DNA of 64,000 nucleotides from Amorphochlora amoebiformis (GCA_054601695.1 BAAHQB010000224.1:248001-312000), one strand, 5' to 3'. Positions 1-29,052 are shown, numbered from the stretch's first letter. The notes: a model not told the origin generated them from the letters alone. Numbers and translations: made by a program.

Positions 1-109
1 AAATATATATGTATATATGTATATATATATGTATACATATATATATATATACATATATTATGTGTGTGTGTGTGTGTATAATTTAGAACATATTGTCATA
101 TATCCTTTA

Positions 110-155
<46 letters not shown>

Positions 156-259
156 TTATTAGAGAAAATGAAAATGTAGTGTCTAGGGATCACGCATACC
201 TACATTTATATATACAGATACGTATATATCCATATATACATATATCTATATATACATAC

Positions 260-291
<32 letters not shown>

Positions 292-296
292 TTGTA

Positions 297-340
<44 letters not shown>

Positions 341-451
341 CATACATATATACACATGCATACATACATACATATACATACATATACATACATTCACTCA
401 CATACCGTGAGAACTTATAGGCAATATTCTGGGATCATGCTCAAATATAAC

Positions 452-501
<50 letters not shown>

Positions 502-618
502 ACATATACATAATATATATTACATACATACATACACATACATACAAACTTGCAAACATATATACATTTACTCACATACCATGACAATTGATACGCAGTA
601 TTCTGGGATCATGCCCAA

Positions 619-682
<64 letters not shown>

Positions 683-859
683 GATATATATATATGTATT
701 ATATATATATATATATATGTATGTGTATCTACATATACATAATATTACGATTACATACATACATACACATACGTACAAACTTACACACATATACATTCAC
801 TCACATACCATGACAATTGATACGCAGTATTATGTTCAATATATATCATATATATACAC

Positions 860-907
<48 letters not shown>

Positions 908-993
908 TATATATACATATATATATATATGTACATATATAAATTCACTCACATTCCATGATAATTGATACGCAGTATTCTGGGATCATGCTC

Positions 994-1077
<84 letters not shown>

Positions 1078-1094
1078 TATATACACTCACATAC
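1..1094. repeat. TA tract with four partial exon copies
   Basis: (TA)n and (CA/GT)n tracts interrupted four times (near 395-455, 570-625, 798-840, 947-1000) by a unit of about 50 bp. On the minus strand each unit is the end of the exon at 1095-1191 followed by its donor GTATGTGAGT. The copies lie downstream of that exon in its reading direction. The segment is read as intron of the minus-strand gene. Confidence 0.75.
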
Positions 1095-5230
<4,136 letters not shown>

Positions 5231-5696
5231 TTTCGCCTATTCGCGACCCCAAAAGTGAAATTCGGCCAAGGCATACGACAAATAGAGCTCTAGGCAGCTG
5301 AAAAGGTTCTATTTTCTGGTGGGGGAGGGATTTACGTTCTTATTCGAGGGGTTGTCCGTGTGACCATCGGCCATATATGCAGGCAATTTCTGGCGTACAC
5401 GTGTCGGGGATTAGGCGTGACGAATTGCGGATGTCATCGTGACAAGGGCCTGAGGAAGAATACCGGTATTATGACAGTTTCAATGTTCCAGTCTAATGTT
5501 CTCCTAGAAAATTGGTTTCACATTAGCAGTTTCGCTTATGGGAAATCCATGATAAGGAGAAATTACCCAAAATTTAAATTTAGTTATTTACACGTTAGTA
5601 TTTCTTTCAAACTCAGTTATGCTTCTATGTTGTTATTCCCCCTGCAGGTAAAAAATGTAGTGAAGATTCCTCTCGGAGAGTTGGTACAGAGGCTCC
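5231..5696. promoter_or_regulatory. Divergent intergenic region
   Basis: 466 bp without microsatellites between two head-to-head proposed start codons (5230 minus, 5697 plus). It probably holds both promoters and the 5' leaders. A CCCCCTGCAG acceptor-like site at 5637-5646 suggests the plus-strand leader may contain an intron. No core promoter element was assigned. Confidence 0.5.
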
Positions 5697-6666
5697 ATGG
5701 TCACCGTCCCAGGGGTCGATGACCTTGAGAAGCAACCATTAGTGCCCAAGCAAGAGTCCACAACACAGACGACCGACAAAACCTCCCCTCCCTTTAGTTT
5801 CTGTATCATCAAAGGAGGGAGAAAGCCGAGCTTAACATGGATGACCATCGGTATACACAGTGGAAGGCTCCTCCTATATGTATAATAGATTATTATCTTT
5901 GTTTGTGTAGAGCTTGTAATTGGCGGTGGGCTAGTGTTCGTCTTTTGGTTGATCTACCGTGAGGTAAGGCAAGCACCCACATTCACGTCCAGACATAACG
6001 CATGAGTGTTTTACCTTTAGCTAATGGTCAACGAGTGCCCAAACCTGATCTGCAAAAGTAAGGCCAAAGAGGAATAGACATCAATGTTTTGATTTCTCAC
6101 TGAATTTCTCTGCCTCAGTGTGGGTGTCGCATACCGTGTTTGCAACGTGCACGGTAAGTAATCCGCAATATCGAGAAAAATCGGTGACCTCAAACTGATA
6201 TTTCAGCTCGCATGCCTGTTTGGGGTATTCTACGTCGACGTCGAGAACTTTTCAGAAAAGCTCAAGACAAAAATAATGTAAGATAGGCTAAAATTTTCGT
6301 GACATTCGCTTCCTAACCCGTGATTTTTTCCAGACTTTTTTCGATCCTTCCTAGCCTCGGAGAGCTTGTAACCCTCATATGTTGCACAATTATAATATAC
6401 ACGTCAAGATCGACATGTTCGGTAATTACTTCACTGAAGATGTATGAATCAATATGATGAGGATAGTATTACAGGTCAAGAACTATCCCTTGGACTACAT
6501 CAAGTATGGTAGTGTCGTGATTTGGGTTCTGACGGTGACGAAGTACTTCTTCGAATGTGTGTGTGCTAGTAACGAGGATATCAAAGTTGAAAACAACGTC
6601 ATAATCGAGCCGAGCCTTTATCCCCGTTGTTGTTCTCGTTCTGATAGCGGCTCGATAACGACTTAG
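5697..6666 (+). CDS. Four-helix membrane protein, seven exons
   Basis: Exons: 5697-5850, 5911-5963, 6021-6057, 6119-6153, 6207-6277, 6334-6421 and 6475-6666. They join in phase into 209 codons and a TAG stop. All six introns are 53-61 nt, start with GTAAG, GTAAT or GTATA and end in AG after a T-rich tract. An in-frame TGA lies upstream of the ATG. The protein has a polar N-terminus of about 50 residues. Four hydrophobic segments follow, near 52-68 (LVIGGGLVFVFWLIY), 83-102, 118-139 (LVTLICCTIIIY) and 157-176 (YGSVVIWVLTVTKYFF), then a hydrophilic, Cys/Ser-rich tail. I do not recognise the family. Perfect phase across six introns makes the model strong. It is the only gene here with short, repeat-free introns. 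Confidence 0.82.
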
Positions 6667-6789
6667 AGCGAGAAACGGGATTGGTATCCATACGGAATAT
6701 AGGCACGTGCGCATGTTGTATATATGGAAGTTATCGATGTTCACAAGTTCTGGAAGAGTAGAAATGAATGCACACACCCACAGACAACA

Positions 6790-7082
6790 ATTTAAATATA
6801 CTAGTATACATGTATGTATATATCATATGATGTATAAATATGTATATCACAGTATGTGTGTATGTATATAATTATGCTCTATCGTTGATGTGTATGTAAA
6901 TAATTATACATGCGTAACCTATATATGTATATATAATACATATGTATACTGTTGAACGTATATATATATATATATATGTATTATATTTCTATGTACACAT
7001 ACTTACATATACAATCAACATATATATCATATATATATATATATATATACATATATATATACCGTGATATCATGATGCATAC

Positions 7083-7115
<33 letters not shown>

Positions 7116-7138
7116 CATGTGTGTGTGTGTATACTATG

Positions 7139-7201
<63 letters not shown>

Positions 7202-7283
7202 CAGCATATATACACATACTATGATACTCTATTTTTTAAACCTTAGTATATATCCGATATGTACTTACTAATAGAAATGCCGG

Positions 7284-7333
<50 letters not shown>

Positions 7334-7423
7334 AGATACACTGTGATTATGCTAACAAACTTAGTATTTATGAATATACTAGTTATTTAATATTATGATC
7401 ACAAAGTGACTAGTCATAACCTA

Positions 7424-7480
<57 letters not shown>

Positions 7481-7607
7481 TTCTAGATATTTACATATAA
7501 AAATACTAGAAAATTGTATAAATTCACCAAAAATCTCTATGTGGGTATATATACATAATAATTTTAGATAGATCTAGCTAGACTAGTAAGCATCTCTATA
7601 TATACAG

Positions 7608-7678
<71 letters not shown>

Positions 7679-7690
7679 TTAGAGATATAT
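6790..7690. repeat. TA microsatellite field
   Basis: Dense (TA)n with short non-repeat islands at 7222-7288 and 7332-7430. The first island reads as an exon-like 12-codon stretch (YISDMYLLIEMP) between TTAG and GTATGT but connects to nothing. Intergenic between the four-helix gene and the TPPP-like gene. Confidence 0.8.
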
Positions 7691-7714
7691 AAACACTTAC
7701 TCATGGACTCTCTT

Positions 7715-7870
7715 GACAGCCAAATTGTGGCATTGGGTGTATGGTTGTCTTCACAGTCAAGACGTGGGCTGTCTTGACAGTCAAGACGTGGGCTGTCTTG
7801 ACAGTCAAGACGTGGGCTGTCTTGACAGTCAAGACGTGAAATGTCTTGACAGTCAATAAGTGGGGTGTCT
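7715..7870. repeat. 24-bp minisatellite with palindromic core
   Basis: About five tandem copies of a 24-bp unit containing CTTGACAGTCAAGACG, whose core CTTGACAGTCAAG is nearly palindromic. A looser copy recurs near 7940. It lies about 300 bp upstream of the proposed TPPP-like start codon. Confidence 0.85.
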
Positions 7871-8154
7871 TGACAGTAGATATGTGGCCCAGGGAGTATT
7901 TTTACAGTTTTACAAAGGTCTTACTTACTCACGGGCTCTCTTGACAGCCAAACTCTGGCAGCGTCTGGGTGTCTTGACCATCCCTGCCTGTGACAAATCT
8001 CTCTGTCACAGACGTATAACAGCGTTACCCAGGTCTCCCTCACATCAATGTCACACACATTAAGAAAGTTGAAATAACTTTTCGGCTACAGCACGCGCTG
8101 TCGGACAGTGACTGGTGACTACCCGACAGTAACAGACGACAACGTGCAACAATT

Positions 8155-18512
<10,358 letters not shown>

Positions 18513-18529
18513 TATATATTATATTATAT

Positions 18530-18595
<66 letters not shown>

Positions 18596-18965
18596 CATAT
18601 AAACATCTAAATATATGTATAGCTTATAAATCTCTAAATTATGTATCTTAAATCTGTACGTTATATATAGGTATACATACATATATATACACATATATAT
18701 ACATACATATATATATATATACATATATATACATATATACATATATATATATATACACATACATATATGTATATATATAATATATTGATATATATATATA
18801 TTATATATATATATATATATGTTTGTATGTATATAAATGTATATTTATATATGTATGTATATACATAATTATATATATATACATATATATATATGTACAT
18901 ATATATTGTAAATATATATATATATAATATATATTATATATATAGATGCATATCTATATATGTAC

Positions 18966-19031
<66 letters not shown>

Positions 19032-19035
19032 ATAA

Positions 19036-19071
<36 letters not shown>

Positions 19072-19136
19072 CATATATACATATACATATAGTGAGGTAA
19101 GGCTTAGTAGAGAGCGAAAGTCTTTGACAGGTATTA

Positions 19137-19178
<42 letters not shown>

Positions 19179-19264
19179 TATATATATATATACATATATA
19201 TATGTGTATACATGTGTATATATATATATATATATGTGTATGTGTGTATTTATATATATGTATG

Positions 19265-19297
<33 letters not shown>

Positions 19298-19405
19298 GTA
19301 TTTATGTATATATATGTGTATATATATATATATATGTGTGTGTGTGAGTGTCAGTGTGTGTATATATGCATGTGATGTATATTTATACATATCTAAATAT
19401 AATAC

Positions 19406-19438
<33 letters not shown>

Positions 19439-19494
19439 CGTGTGTGTGTGAGTGTGTATGTATGCATGTGATGTATATTTATACATATGGATAT

Positions 19495-19547
<53 letters not shown>

Positions 19548-19668
19548 TGCGCCTGTGTACATGAACATGTATGCTGTGTTTATTTATATATATGCTATAT
19601 ATCTATATAAATACGCTATATATTTTTTATATGCTACATTTATACATATGCTGTAGATCCACAATATG

Positions 19669-19721
<53 letters not shown>

Positions 19722-19779
19722 ATACATCAGACCGCTCGGGCGTAAAGCTAGGAGCACGCAAGAAATCCCCCAAGCCTGG

Positions 19780-19838
<59 letters not shown>

Positions 19839-19862
19839 TATGTATGTACATATGTATACGAA

Positions 19863-19930
<68 letters not shown>
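18513..19930. repeat. TA/GT tracts with exon-like islands
   Basis: Downstream of the first TPPP-like gene. Islands at 19092-19130 ([13 protein letters not shown] before GTATTA) and 19736-19783 (acceptor CATCAG, then [16 protein letters not shown]) resemble its last exon ([12 protein letters not shown]). They could be relics of another gene copy. A 90-bp unit with ATGCATGTGATGTATATTTA recurs at 19366 and 19464. Confidence 0.6.
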
Positions 19931-19932
<2 letters not shown>

Positions 19933-20270
19933 GCTGGAACAACACTATAGATATCACGAGTGTACGAAGCTCGATGAGTAGATATCGATACCGTGTAAGA
20001 ACACACTCACAGGTTTACCAGGGATCACTAGAGATCCCAGAGACTACTGGAGATCGGAGTAGCTAGGAACACCCGGTACTACCGGAGACTACCCGGAACT
20101 CTCTGGAAGTATTCTAGAAGCTTCGAGTGGGTTCCCAGGAGGAAAGGAGGAAACTTCGGATAGTTGGAAAAGTAAGAAATTATAGGTGATGTAACCCTAG
20201 TGACAAGTTGCGAATTATTAAAATCACTCACGCGTGTCCTGGGTGCATCGCCGCTGCAACGAGATATTAT
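19931..20270. mobile_element. LTR-like or relic repeat block
   Basis: About 340 bp of single-copy-like, GC-richer sequence between TA tracts, beginning TTGCTGGAACAACAC. It has repeated GGAGATC/AGAGATC words resembling the solo LTR at 40809-41079 and the fragment near 24265-24345. No open frame. Identity as an LTR is tentative. Confidence 0.35.
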
Positions 20271-20283
20271 ATATATATATTAT

Positions 20284-20342
<59 letters not shown>

Positions 20343-20395
20343 CAAGGAATCTAAGCGGGGTTCACATATGTAATATATATATATATATATGTATA

Positions 20396-20438
<43 letters not shown>

Positions 20439-20679
20439 GTATTATTTATGTATATATAGCAAAATACCTCCTAACCTGTGTATTGTATATATATATATAT
20501 ATATATCTATATATATATATATATACATATATATATTATATATATGTATGTACGTACACATATGCACACTTATACTTGCATATATATACACGTATATACA
20601 CATATATTTATATACACACATTACACAATTTTTGGAGATAACATATCTAAAATCGAGTATATGAACAATACATATAATA

Positions 20680-20717
<38 letters not shown>

Positions 20718-20797
20718 GATAAATATTATATCATATATATCAGTCGGTAGACGTTCGTCTAAGTCTCCAGCCCAAAGTCATTTCACCTCGAACCGCC
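20271..20797. repeat. TA tracts with small exon-like islands
   Basis: (TA)n with islands at 20342-20372 (RNLSGVHI) and 20748-20795 ([11 protein letters not shown] after ATCAG). Both loosely resemble TPPP-like last-exon relics. No connected gene was built. Confidence 0.5.
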
Positions 20798-20944
20798 CCC
20801 CCCGCTCTCTCTCTCTCTCTCTCTCCCTCTTCCTCTCTCCCTCTCTCTCTCTCTCTCTCAATCTTCCCCTCTCTCTCTCCCTCTTTCTCTCTCCATCTCT
20901 CACTCCATCTCTCTCTCTCTCCCTCTCCCTCTCTCCCTCTCTCT

Positions 20945-20975
<31 letters not shown>

Positions 20976-21302
20976 CCAATCTCCCCTCTCCCCTCTCTCA
21001 CTCCCTCTCTCTCCTCCCCCCTCTCCCCCTCTCTCGCTCTTTCCCTTTCTCTCCCTCCCTCTCTCTTTCTCCCTCTCTTTCTCTTTCTCTCTGCCTCTCT
21101 CTCCCTCCCTCTATCCCTCTCTCTCTCTCCCCCTCCCTCTCCCCCTCCCTCTCTCTCTCCCTCTCTCTCTCCCTCTCTCTGTCTCTCCCTCTCTCTCTCC
21201 CTCTCTCTGTCTCTCCCTCTCTCTGTCTCTCCCTCTCTCTGTCTCTCCCTCTCTCTGTCTCTCCCTCTCTCTGTCTCTCTCTCTCTCTGTCTCTCTCTCT
21301 CC
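20798..21302. repeat. CT-rich tract
   Basis: Polypyrimidine tract of CTCTCC, CTCCCT and CTCTGT units. It runs directly into degenerate CCCTAA repeats. Confidence 0.92.
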
Positions 21303-22595
21303 ACCCTAACCCCTAAACGCACTCAACTGTAACCGAACCGAACCCTAGCTCTAACCGTAACCGTAACCGAACAAGCCTTCTAATCCTAACCCTAAGCCCT
21401 AAATGATTTAACCATAATGCTCTGATCTTAACCGTAAGCCTGATGAGCTCTAACCCTCATCCTATCTTTAATCCTGAAAAACACTTACGTTAAATAAACC
21501 TTAACCCTGACCCTTGAGTATGTAAACGCAAACCCTAACCCTTGAGTATGTAACCGCCAACCCTAGCCGAGTATGTAACCGCCATCCCTAACCGAGTATG
21601 TAACCCCAAAACCTTAAGAGTATTTAACCGCCAACCCTAACCCCGGAGTATGTAACCGCCAACCCTAACCCCGGAGTATGTAACCGCCAACCCTAACCCC
21701 GGAGTATGTAACCGCCAACCCTAACCCCGGAGTATGTAACCGCCAACCCTAACCCTGGAGTATGTAACCACCAACCCTAACCCTGGAGTATGTAACCGCC
21801 AACCTTAACCGAGTATGTAACCGCAAAACCTTAAGAGTGTAACCGCCAACCCTAACCCCGGAGTATGTAACCGACCCTAACCCTGGAGTTATGTAACCGC
21901 CAACCCTAACCCTTAAAAACACTCTTACCTTAACTGCATTCCTAAACCTCTAACCCTAAGCCTTATAGATCTAGTAGATTAGGGTTAGGGTTAGCGTTAG
22001 GGTTAGGGTCAGGGTAACTATGAGTAGGGTTTAAGTCTGGAATACTAGGCTAAAGTAATAGATAATCTAAGCCTAACCCTAAACATTGCTCAAACTTAAC
22101 CCTAACCCTACTAACCCTAATACAACTGTATATTAACCCTACCTTAAAACACTATAACACTGAAGGATATAATAGTCTAACCCTAACCCTAACCCTAACC
22201 CTAACCCTAACCCTAACCCTAACCCTAACCATAACCCTACCCTGACGCTAACACACCAACCGTAACGCTATATTATTTTAGTAAAATAGTCTAGACTTAA
22301 CCCTAATCACAACACGACCTTATATTATTCCCAAAACGTTCTAACCCTAACCTGAAATATTGTTAAATATAACCCTAAAAGTAACAATAAAAGACTCTTA
22401 ACCCTAACGCAAACCTATTACTCTAATCTTAACCCTAACCTTACCCTGACCCTAACACTAACCCTAACACTAATCTATATGGTTTATGGTTAGAGTTTAT
22501 AACCCTGACGCAAAAATTTTCTAATCTTAGCCCTAACCTTACACTGACCCTAACCCTAACCCTGATCCTAACCGGAGTCTAACCCTAATAGACGC
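21303..22595. repeat. Degenerate CCCTAA array
   Basis: C-strand telomere-like repeats with many variants, including a clean run at 22181-22230. A short TTAGGG-oriented stretch at 21974-22010 is opposite in orientation. Confidence 0.9.
21520..21910. repeat. 27-bp minisatellite GAGTATGTAACCGCCAACCC
   Basis: About a dozen tandem or near-tandem copies of a 27-bp unit combining GAGTATGTAACCGCC with AACCCTAACCCCG. Each contains a strong 5' splice-site-like word, GAG|GTATGT minus one G (GAGTATGTAAC), next to telomeric sequence. Confidence 0.85.
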
Positions 22596-22615
22596 TGCTA
22601 TTGGCCTTACCCTTA

Positions 22616-22665
22616 AGGTATATTTGTCGAATTTGTATATGTAGATATTTACATGTAAGTTTATA

Positions 22666-22698
<33 letters not shown>

Positions 22699-22803
22699 GT
22701 ATGTATGTATACATTATATATATTTGTACATCAATGTATATATATATATATATATACAGATATATGTATATACATATATATATATATACACACACACATG
22801 TAT

Positions 22804-22856
<53 letters not shown>

Positions 22857-22908
22857 TTGCACATATGTATATGTATATATACACACATATTCAATATATA
22901 CATATATG

Positions 22909-22948
<40 letters not shown>

Positions 22949-22964
22949 ATTTACATATATGTAG
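22616..22964. repeat. TA/CA tracts
   Basis: (TA)n and short (CA)n between the possible first exon and exon 22965-23030 of the second TPPP-like gene. Nothing else seen. Confidence 0.8.
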
Positions 22965-23070
22965 ACCGTTTTCATGAAGTTTTGTAAATTCGGTGACCCG
23001 ACAAATACAGGAAAAATGACCGGGGCTAAGGTATATAATATATTCATACATATATATATATATATATACA

Positions 23071-23111
<41 letters not shown>

Positions 23112-23191
23112 ATATGTATATGTGTATATATCTACACACATATACATAATACATCAATATGTACATATATATATTATATATATATATATAT

Positions 23192-23227
<36 letters not shown>

Positions 23228-23287
23228 TATACACATATATGTACATATATGGTATATGGTATATAGTATGTAGCGTTTACATATGTC

Positions 23288-23350
<63 letters not shown>

Positions 23351-23445
23351 CATATATATATATATATAAATATATGTATATTTTATATATGTATGTATAT
23401 ATATACATACACATATATATGCACATACATACATACATACATACA

Positions 23446-23490
<45 letters not shown>

Positions 23491-23571
23491 TCATATGGAT
23501 ATATACATATATATATATATGTATATATACATTGGCGATCTTCAAAATGCAGGCAATATGACTAGAACTAA

Positions 23572-23647
<76 letters not shown>

Positions 23648-23899
23648 ATATACAATATATATATATATATATTAGTACTTCAAGTTTACAAAAGACTGCG
23701 GAATCGTCGATAAGAAGGTGACTCTTATATTTACATATATATATTATATATATATAGGTATACATATATATATATATATGTATATATACATTCTATTCAT
23801 ATATGTATATATGTATATATATATATATATGTATATATATGTGTAAATCTATACATGTGTTAATATATACTATTTGCAAATATGTACACATACTTATGC

Positions 23900-23945
<46 letters not shown>

Positions 23946-24418
23946 TGCTAATGTAGCCATCCAATAAGCCGATAGTCCGGTCCAGCCCTGGCGGTGATAT
24001 CGTAGTAAGCAAATGATTTCGAGTACCCTGTTCTAAACTACTCATAGGGTTGCTATCGTAGTAAGCAAATGATTTCGAGTACCCGGTTCTAAACTACTCA
24101 TAGGGTTGTCTGTTGTCCGCTTGCCCCAAGACAAGATGGTAAAGGTAAACTCCCAAGCAGCCCAACCATGAAACCTTTCGGAATGCTCGAACTTTCCGAA
24201 ATATCTCGAAGCGTGACATGGCGTGACGTTTGGTTGTGTCACGATATATATATATATATATATGGAAGCCCGGTACAACCCGGTGCTACCGGCAAGATAA
24301 TCTCCGAGCAATCTCAGGGATCTCTAAGGATCTCGGGCATGTAATTAGGTCGTATGAGTATACATATGCCTATGTATGTGACGGCAAGTCTAACTATGCT
24401 ACTTGCAAGGACGAATTA

Positions 24419-24487
<69 letters not shown>

Positions 24488-24588
24488 GTATATATACAAT
24501 AGCTAACCCGAACATCTGTTGACCTCCTCTTCTCCAAAATTAAAGTCAAGGTATGTATGTATGTATATATATAAATATATACATATAC

Positions 24589-24630
<42 letters not shown>

Positions 24631-24708
24631 TATATAATATTTATTATATATATATATATATAATATATATATATATATTGTATTATATATATGTATATAT
24701 ATATGTAC

Positions 24709-24782
<74 letters not shown>

Positions 24783-24785
24783 GTT

Positions 24786-24829
<44 letters not shown>

Positions 24830-24924
24830 GTATAGTATACATATTTACATATATAGTATATATGTGTGTGTACAAATATCAAAAACAGATAAATACCCCC
24901 TCTTCTTCGAGATTAAAGCTATAA

Positions 24925-24962
<38 letters not shown>

Positions 24963-25025
24963 GTATATATGATATATATATATATCTAATATATATATAT
25001 GGACATAATATATACATATATAATG

Positions 25026-25100
<75 letters not shown>

Positions 25101-25355
25101 TGTATACATATATATACAATACATATATGTATATATATATGTTTATACGTATCATAAACATATGAGAGCCATCTCTTGGAATAAAATCAGGGTATATCTA
25201 TACATATATATTTTCATGTATATATATTTTGTTTATATATTATATATATACATATACACGCATATAAACATATATATATATATATGGTTTTATGTTTGTG
25301 TGCATATAATCATAAACACATGGTATCTCGGGTACATCCATGCTCTATGCATATA

Positions 25356-25391
<36 letters not shown>

Positions 25392-25534
25392 TATATATAT
25401 ACATATATATATGTAAGTATACATATATTAATATATATATATATATATAATACATATACATACATATATATATATATATACATACATATCAATATATATA
25501 TTATACATATATGTATATATATATATATAGATAT

Positions 25535-25565
<31 letters not shown>

Positions 25566-25982
25566 CAACATATATATATTATACAAACATATGCGTATAT
25601 ATAAATATAGGTATATATACGTATATCTTGTATGTAGGGCCAGCGAACCATAAACTTTGCGACATTTAAAAAGGTATGTTATACATATATATATGTATAT
25701 ATATGTGTGTATATATATATATATATATGTATATGTATGTATATATATATATGTATATAATATATATATATATATATATAATATACTACACATAGCCATA
25801 TGGGATATACCAATATATTTTTATATATGTACACATACTTTTACATTGATAGGTACACAAATATCTACACAGATAGGTACATATCTAGTATACATAGATA
25901 TGTATATGAACAAATGTATATCATAGATATGGATATCTAGATGTAGATATGTATATATAGATATGTACATATCTATTTACAG

Positions 25983-26021
<39 letters not shown>

Positions 26022-26280
26022 AATATATATATATATAGTCTATGATGGATCTGGCAAAGTTGAAGTTCGGCTCTACAGATGAGATAGAACGGTTATTGTA
26101 CACATATGTACATAATATATATACAAATCTATTTATATATACATATACATATATATGCATACATATATATATATATATATATATAATACACACACACACA
26201 TGTATATAAATATACATATATATGTATATTTTATATAAACACAATCACGATAGGGAGATACACATGCAAATTGCATATGT

Positions 26281-26327
<47 letters not shown>

Positions 26328-26426
26328 AGTGCAGTATATGTGTATTCCATGAATATGTGTATGTACTTAGTTCTATTTAAGTGTATTTATTATGCATATG
26401 CATTCAGCGATGTATTTCATCTAATT

Positions 26427-26483
<57 letters not shown>

Positions 26484-26618
26484 TATAATGAAGTATATAT
26501 GTATTCTATGATTATGTGTATATATAATACTATTTAAGTGTATTAATCATGCATATATATATATAAGTACATGTATATATATATTTATATATATATATAA
26601 TATATATATATGTGTGTG

Positions 26619-26655
<37 letters not shown>

Positions 26656-26771
26656 AAACTATCATTAGATGAAATGCATCGCTAAATGCATATGCATGAT
26701 AAACACACATAAACAGATCTAGCTACATATATACCGGAACATGTTATCATGAAATACATATAAACTATACC

Positions 26772-26843
<72 letters not shown>

Positions 26844-26944
26844 TACTATCATTAGAAATGCAAAGACAAATGTATATACACGATGAATACACTGAAGTAT
26901 ATCTAGCTACATACATACCAGAACATATATGGTCATAAAATACT

Positions 26945-26980
<36 letters not shown>

Positions 26981-27028
26981 TTATATCTAGCTACATACAT
27001 ACCAGAACATATATGGTCATAAAATACT

Positions 27029-27066
<38 letters not shown>

Positions 27067-27114
27067 TTATATCTAGCTACATACATACCAGAACATATAT
27101 GGTCATAAAATACT

Positions 27115-27145
<31 letters not shown>

Positions 27146-27201
27146 CTTATATCTAGCTACATACATACCAGAACATATATGCTCATATAATACTGTTTGT
27201 A

Positions 27202-27244
<43 letters not shown>

Positions 27245-27384
27245 TGACATATATCTAGCTAAATACATACCAGAACATATATGGTCATAAAATACTGTTT
27301 ATATATAAACATATATATATATATATATATAGTGACATATATCTAGCTACATACATACCAGAACATATATGGTCATAAAATACT

Positions 27385-27423
<39 letters not shown>

Positions 27424-27697
27424 GACATGATTTAAGTTATCAAAATACTCATATAAATACATATAAAGTATAAAATATTTTTAGACATATAGAGAAATAG
27501 ATATACATGTGTATATACATATATATATATACCCCTATACATATATATATATATACATAATATATCCTTAAATATATATACATGCATATGAACATATATA
27601 TATATATACATAATATCCAGATATATATATATATATACATATATCAGTATTCTGGAACTCGCCTTAGGAGGTAAGACAAAATCCAGTGGCACTAAGG

Positions 27698-27770
<73 letters not shown>

Positions 27771-27774
27771 TATG

Positions 27775-27854
<80 letters not shown>

Positions 27855-28632
27855 ATATACATATATATATATATACATACATATGTATATGTATATATAT
27901 ATATATATATATAAAATTATATATATATATATAACCCTAACCCTAATCCTAACCCTAAATCTCACCCTAAACCTAACTCTAACACTAACCCTAACCCTAA
28001 CTCTAACCCCAGGCTGACAAAGTCAAATTCCACGACGATAAGAGCCTCGTAACCCTAACCCTAACCCTAACCCTAACCCTAACCCTAACTCTAATCCGGT
28101 TAGATTTGGGGGCAGGGGTAGTAGGGTTAGGGTTAGGGTTACGCTTAGGGTTAAGGGCTAGGGTTAGGGTTAGAGGGTAAAGTGAGGGCTAGGGTTAGGG
28201 TTAGAGGGTAAAGTGAGGGCTAGGGTTAGGGTTACACTTAGGGTTAGGGCTTACGTTTAGGGTTAGGGACTAAGTGAGGGCTAGGGTTGGGGTTACACTT
28301 AGGGTTAGGGCTTACGTTTAGGGTTAGGGACTAGGATTAGGGTTAGGGTTACGGTTAGGGTTAGGGTTACGGTTAGGGTTAGGGGCTAGGGTTAGGGTTA
28401 GGGGTAGGGTTAGGGTTAGGGGTAGGGTTAGGGTTAGGGGTACGCTTAGGAGGATAGGGTCAGGGTTATCGCTAGGGAGGGTTAACCCTTACCCTAACTC
28501 TAACCCTAACCCTAACCCTAACCCTAACCCTAACCCTAACCCTACCCTGGTCAGTATACTGGAGTTTATAAGAAGGGGGGCCCCACCATGGTCGATAATC
28601 GAATTACGCTCAACTCCCTTGCAGGTGTATTA

Positions 28633-28693
<61 letters not shown>

Positions 28694-28722
28694 GTGTGTG
28701 TGTATGTGTTTGTGTGTGTTTA

Positions 28723-28771
<49 letters not shown>

Positions 28772-29010
28772 TATATGTATATATGTATATATATATATAT
28801 ATATATATAACTGTGCGTGTATATATAGGGGTTAAATCCGTGAATATATGTATACATACATATACAAATATACCTACATATATTTATATATATACATATA
28901 TATATATGTATATGTATATATATGAATAATATATATTACATAATATAAACATGAAAATATATATTATGTGGATATAAAATTTTAGATATGCATATAATTA
29001 TCAGATCCAA

Positions 29011-29052
<42 letters not shown>

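Noticed and set aside
6454-6666. 70-codon single-exon gene starting at 6454
   Set aside because: This is the last exon (6475-6666) of the seven-exon gene; the first codons are intron.
20740-21322. RERERE-type minus-strand frames
   Set aside because: Translation of the CT/GA tract.
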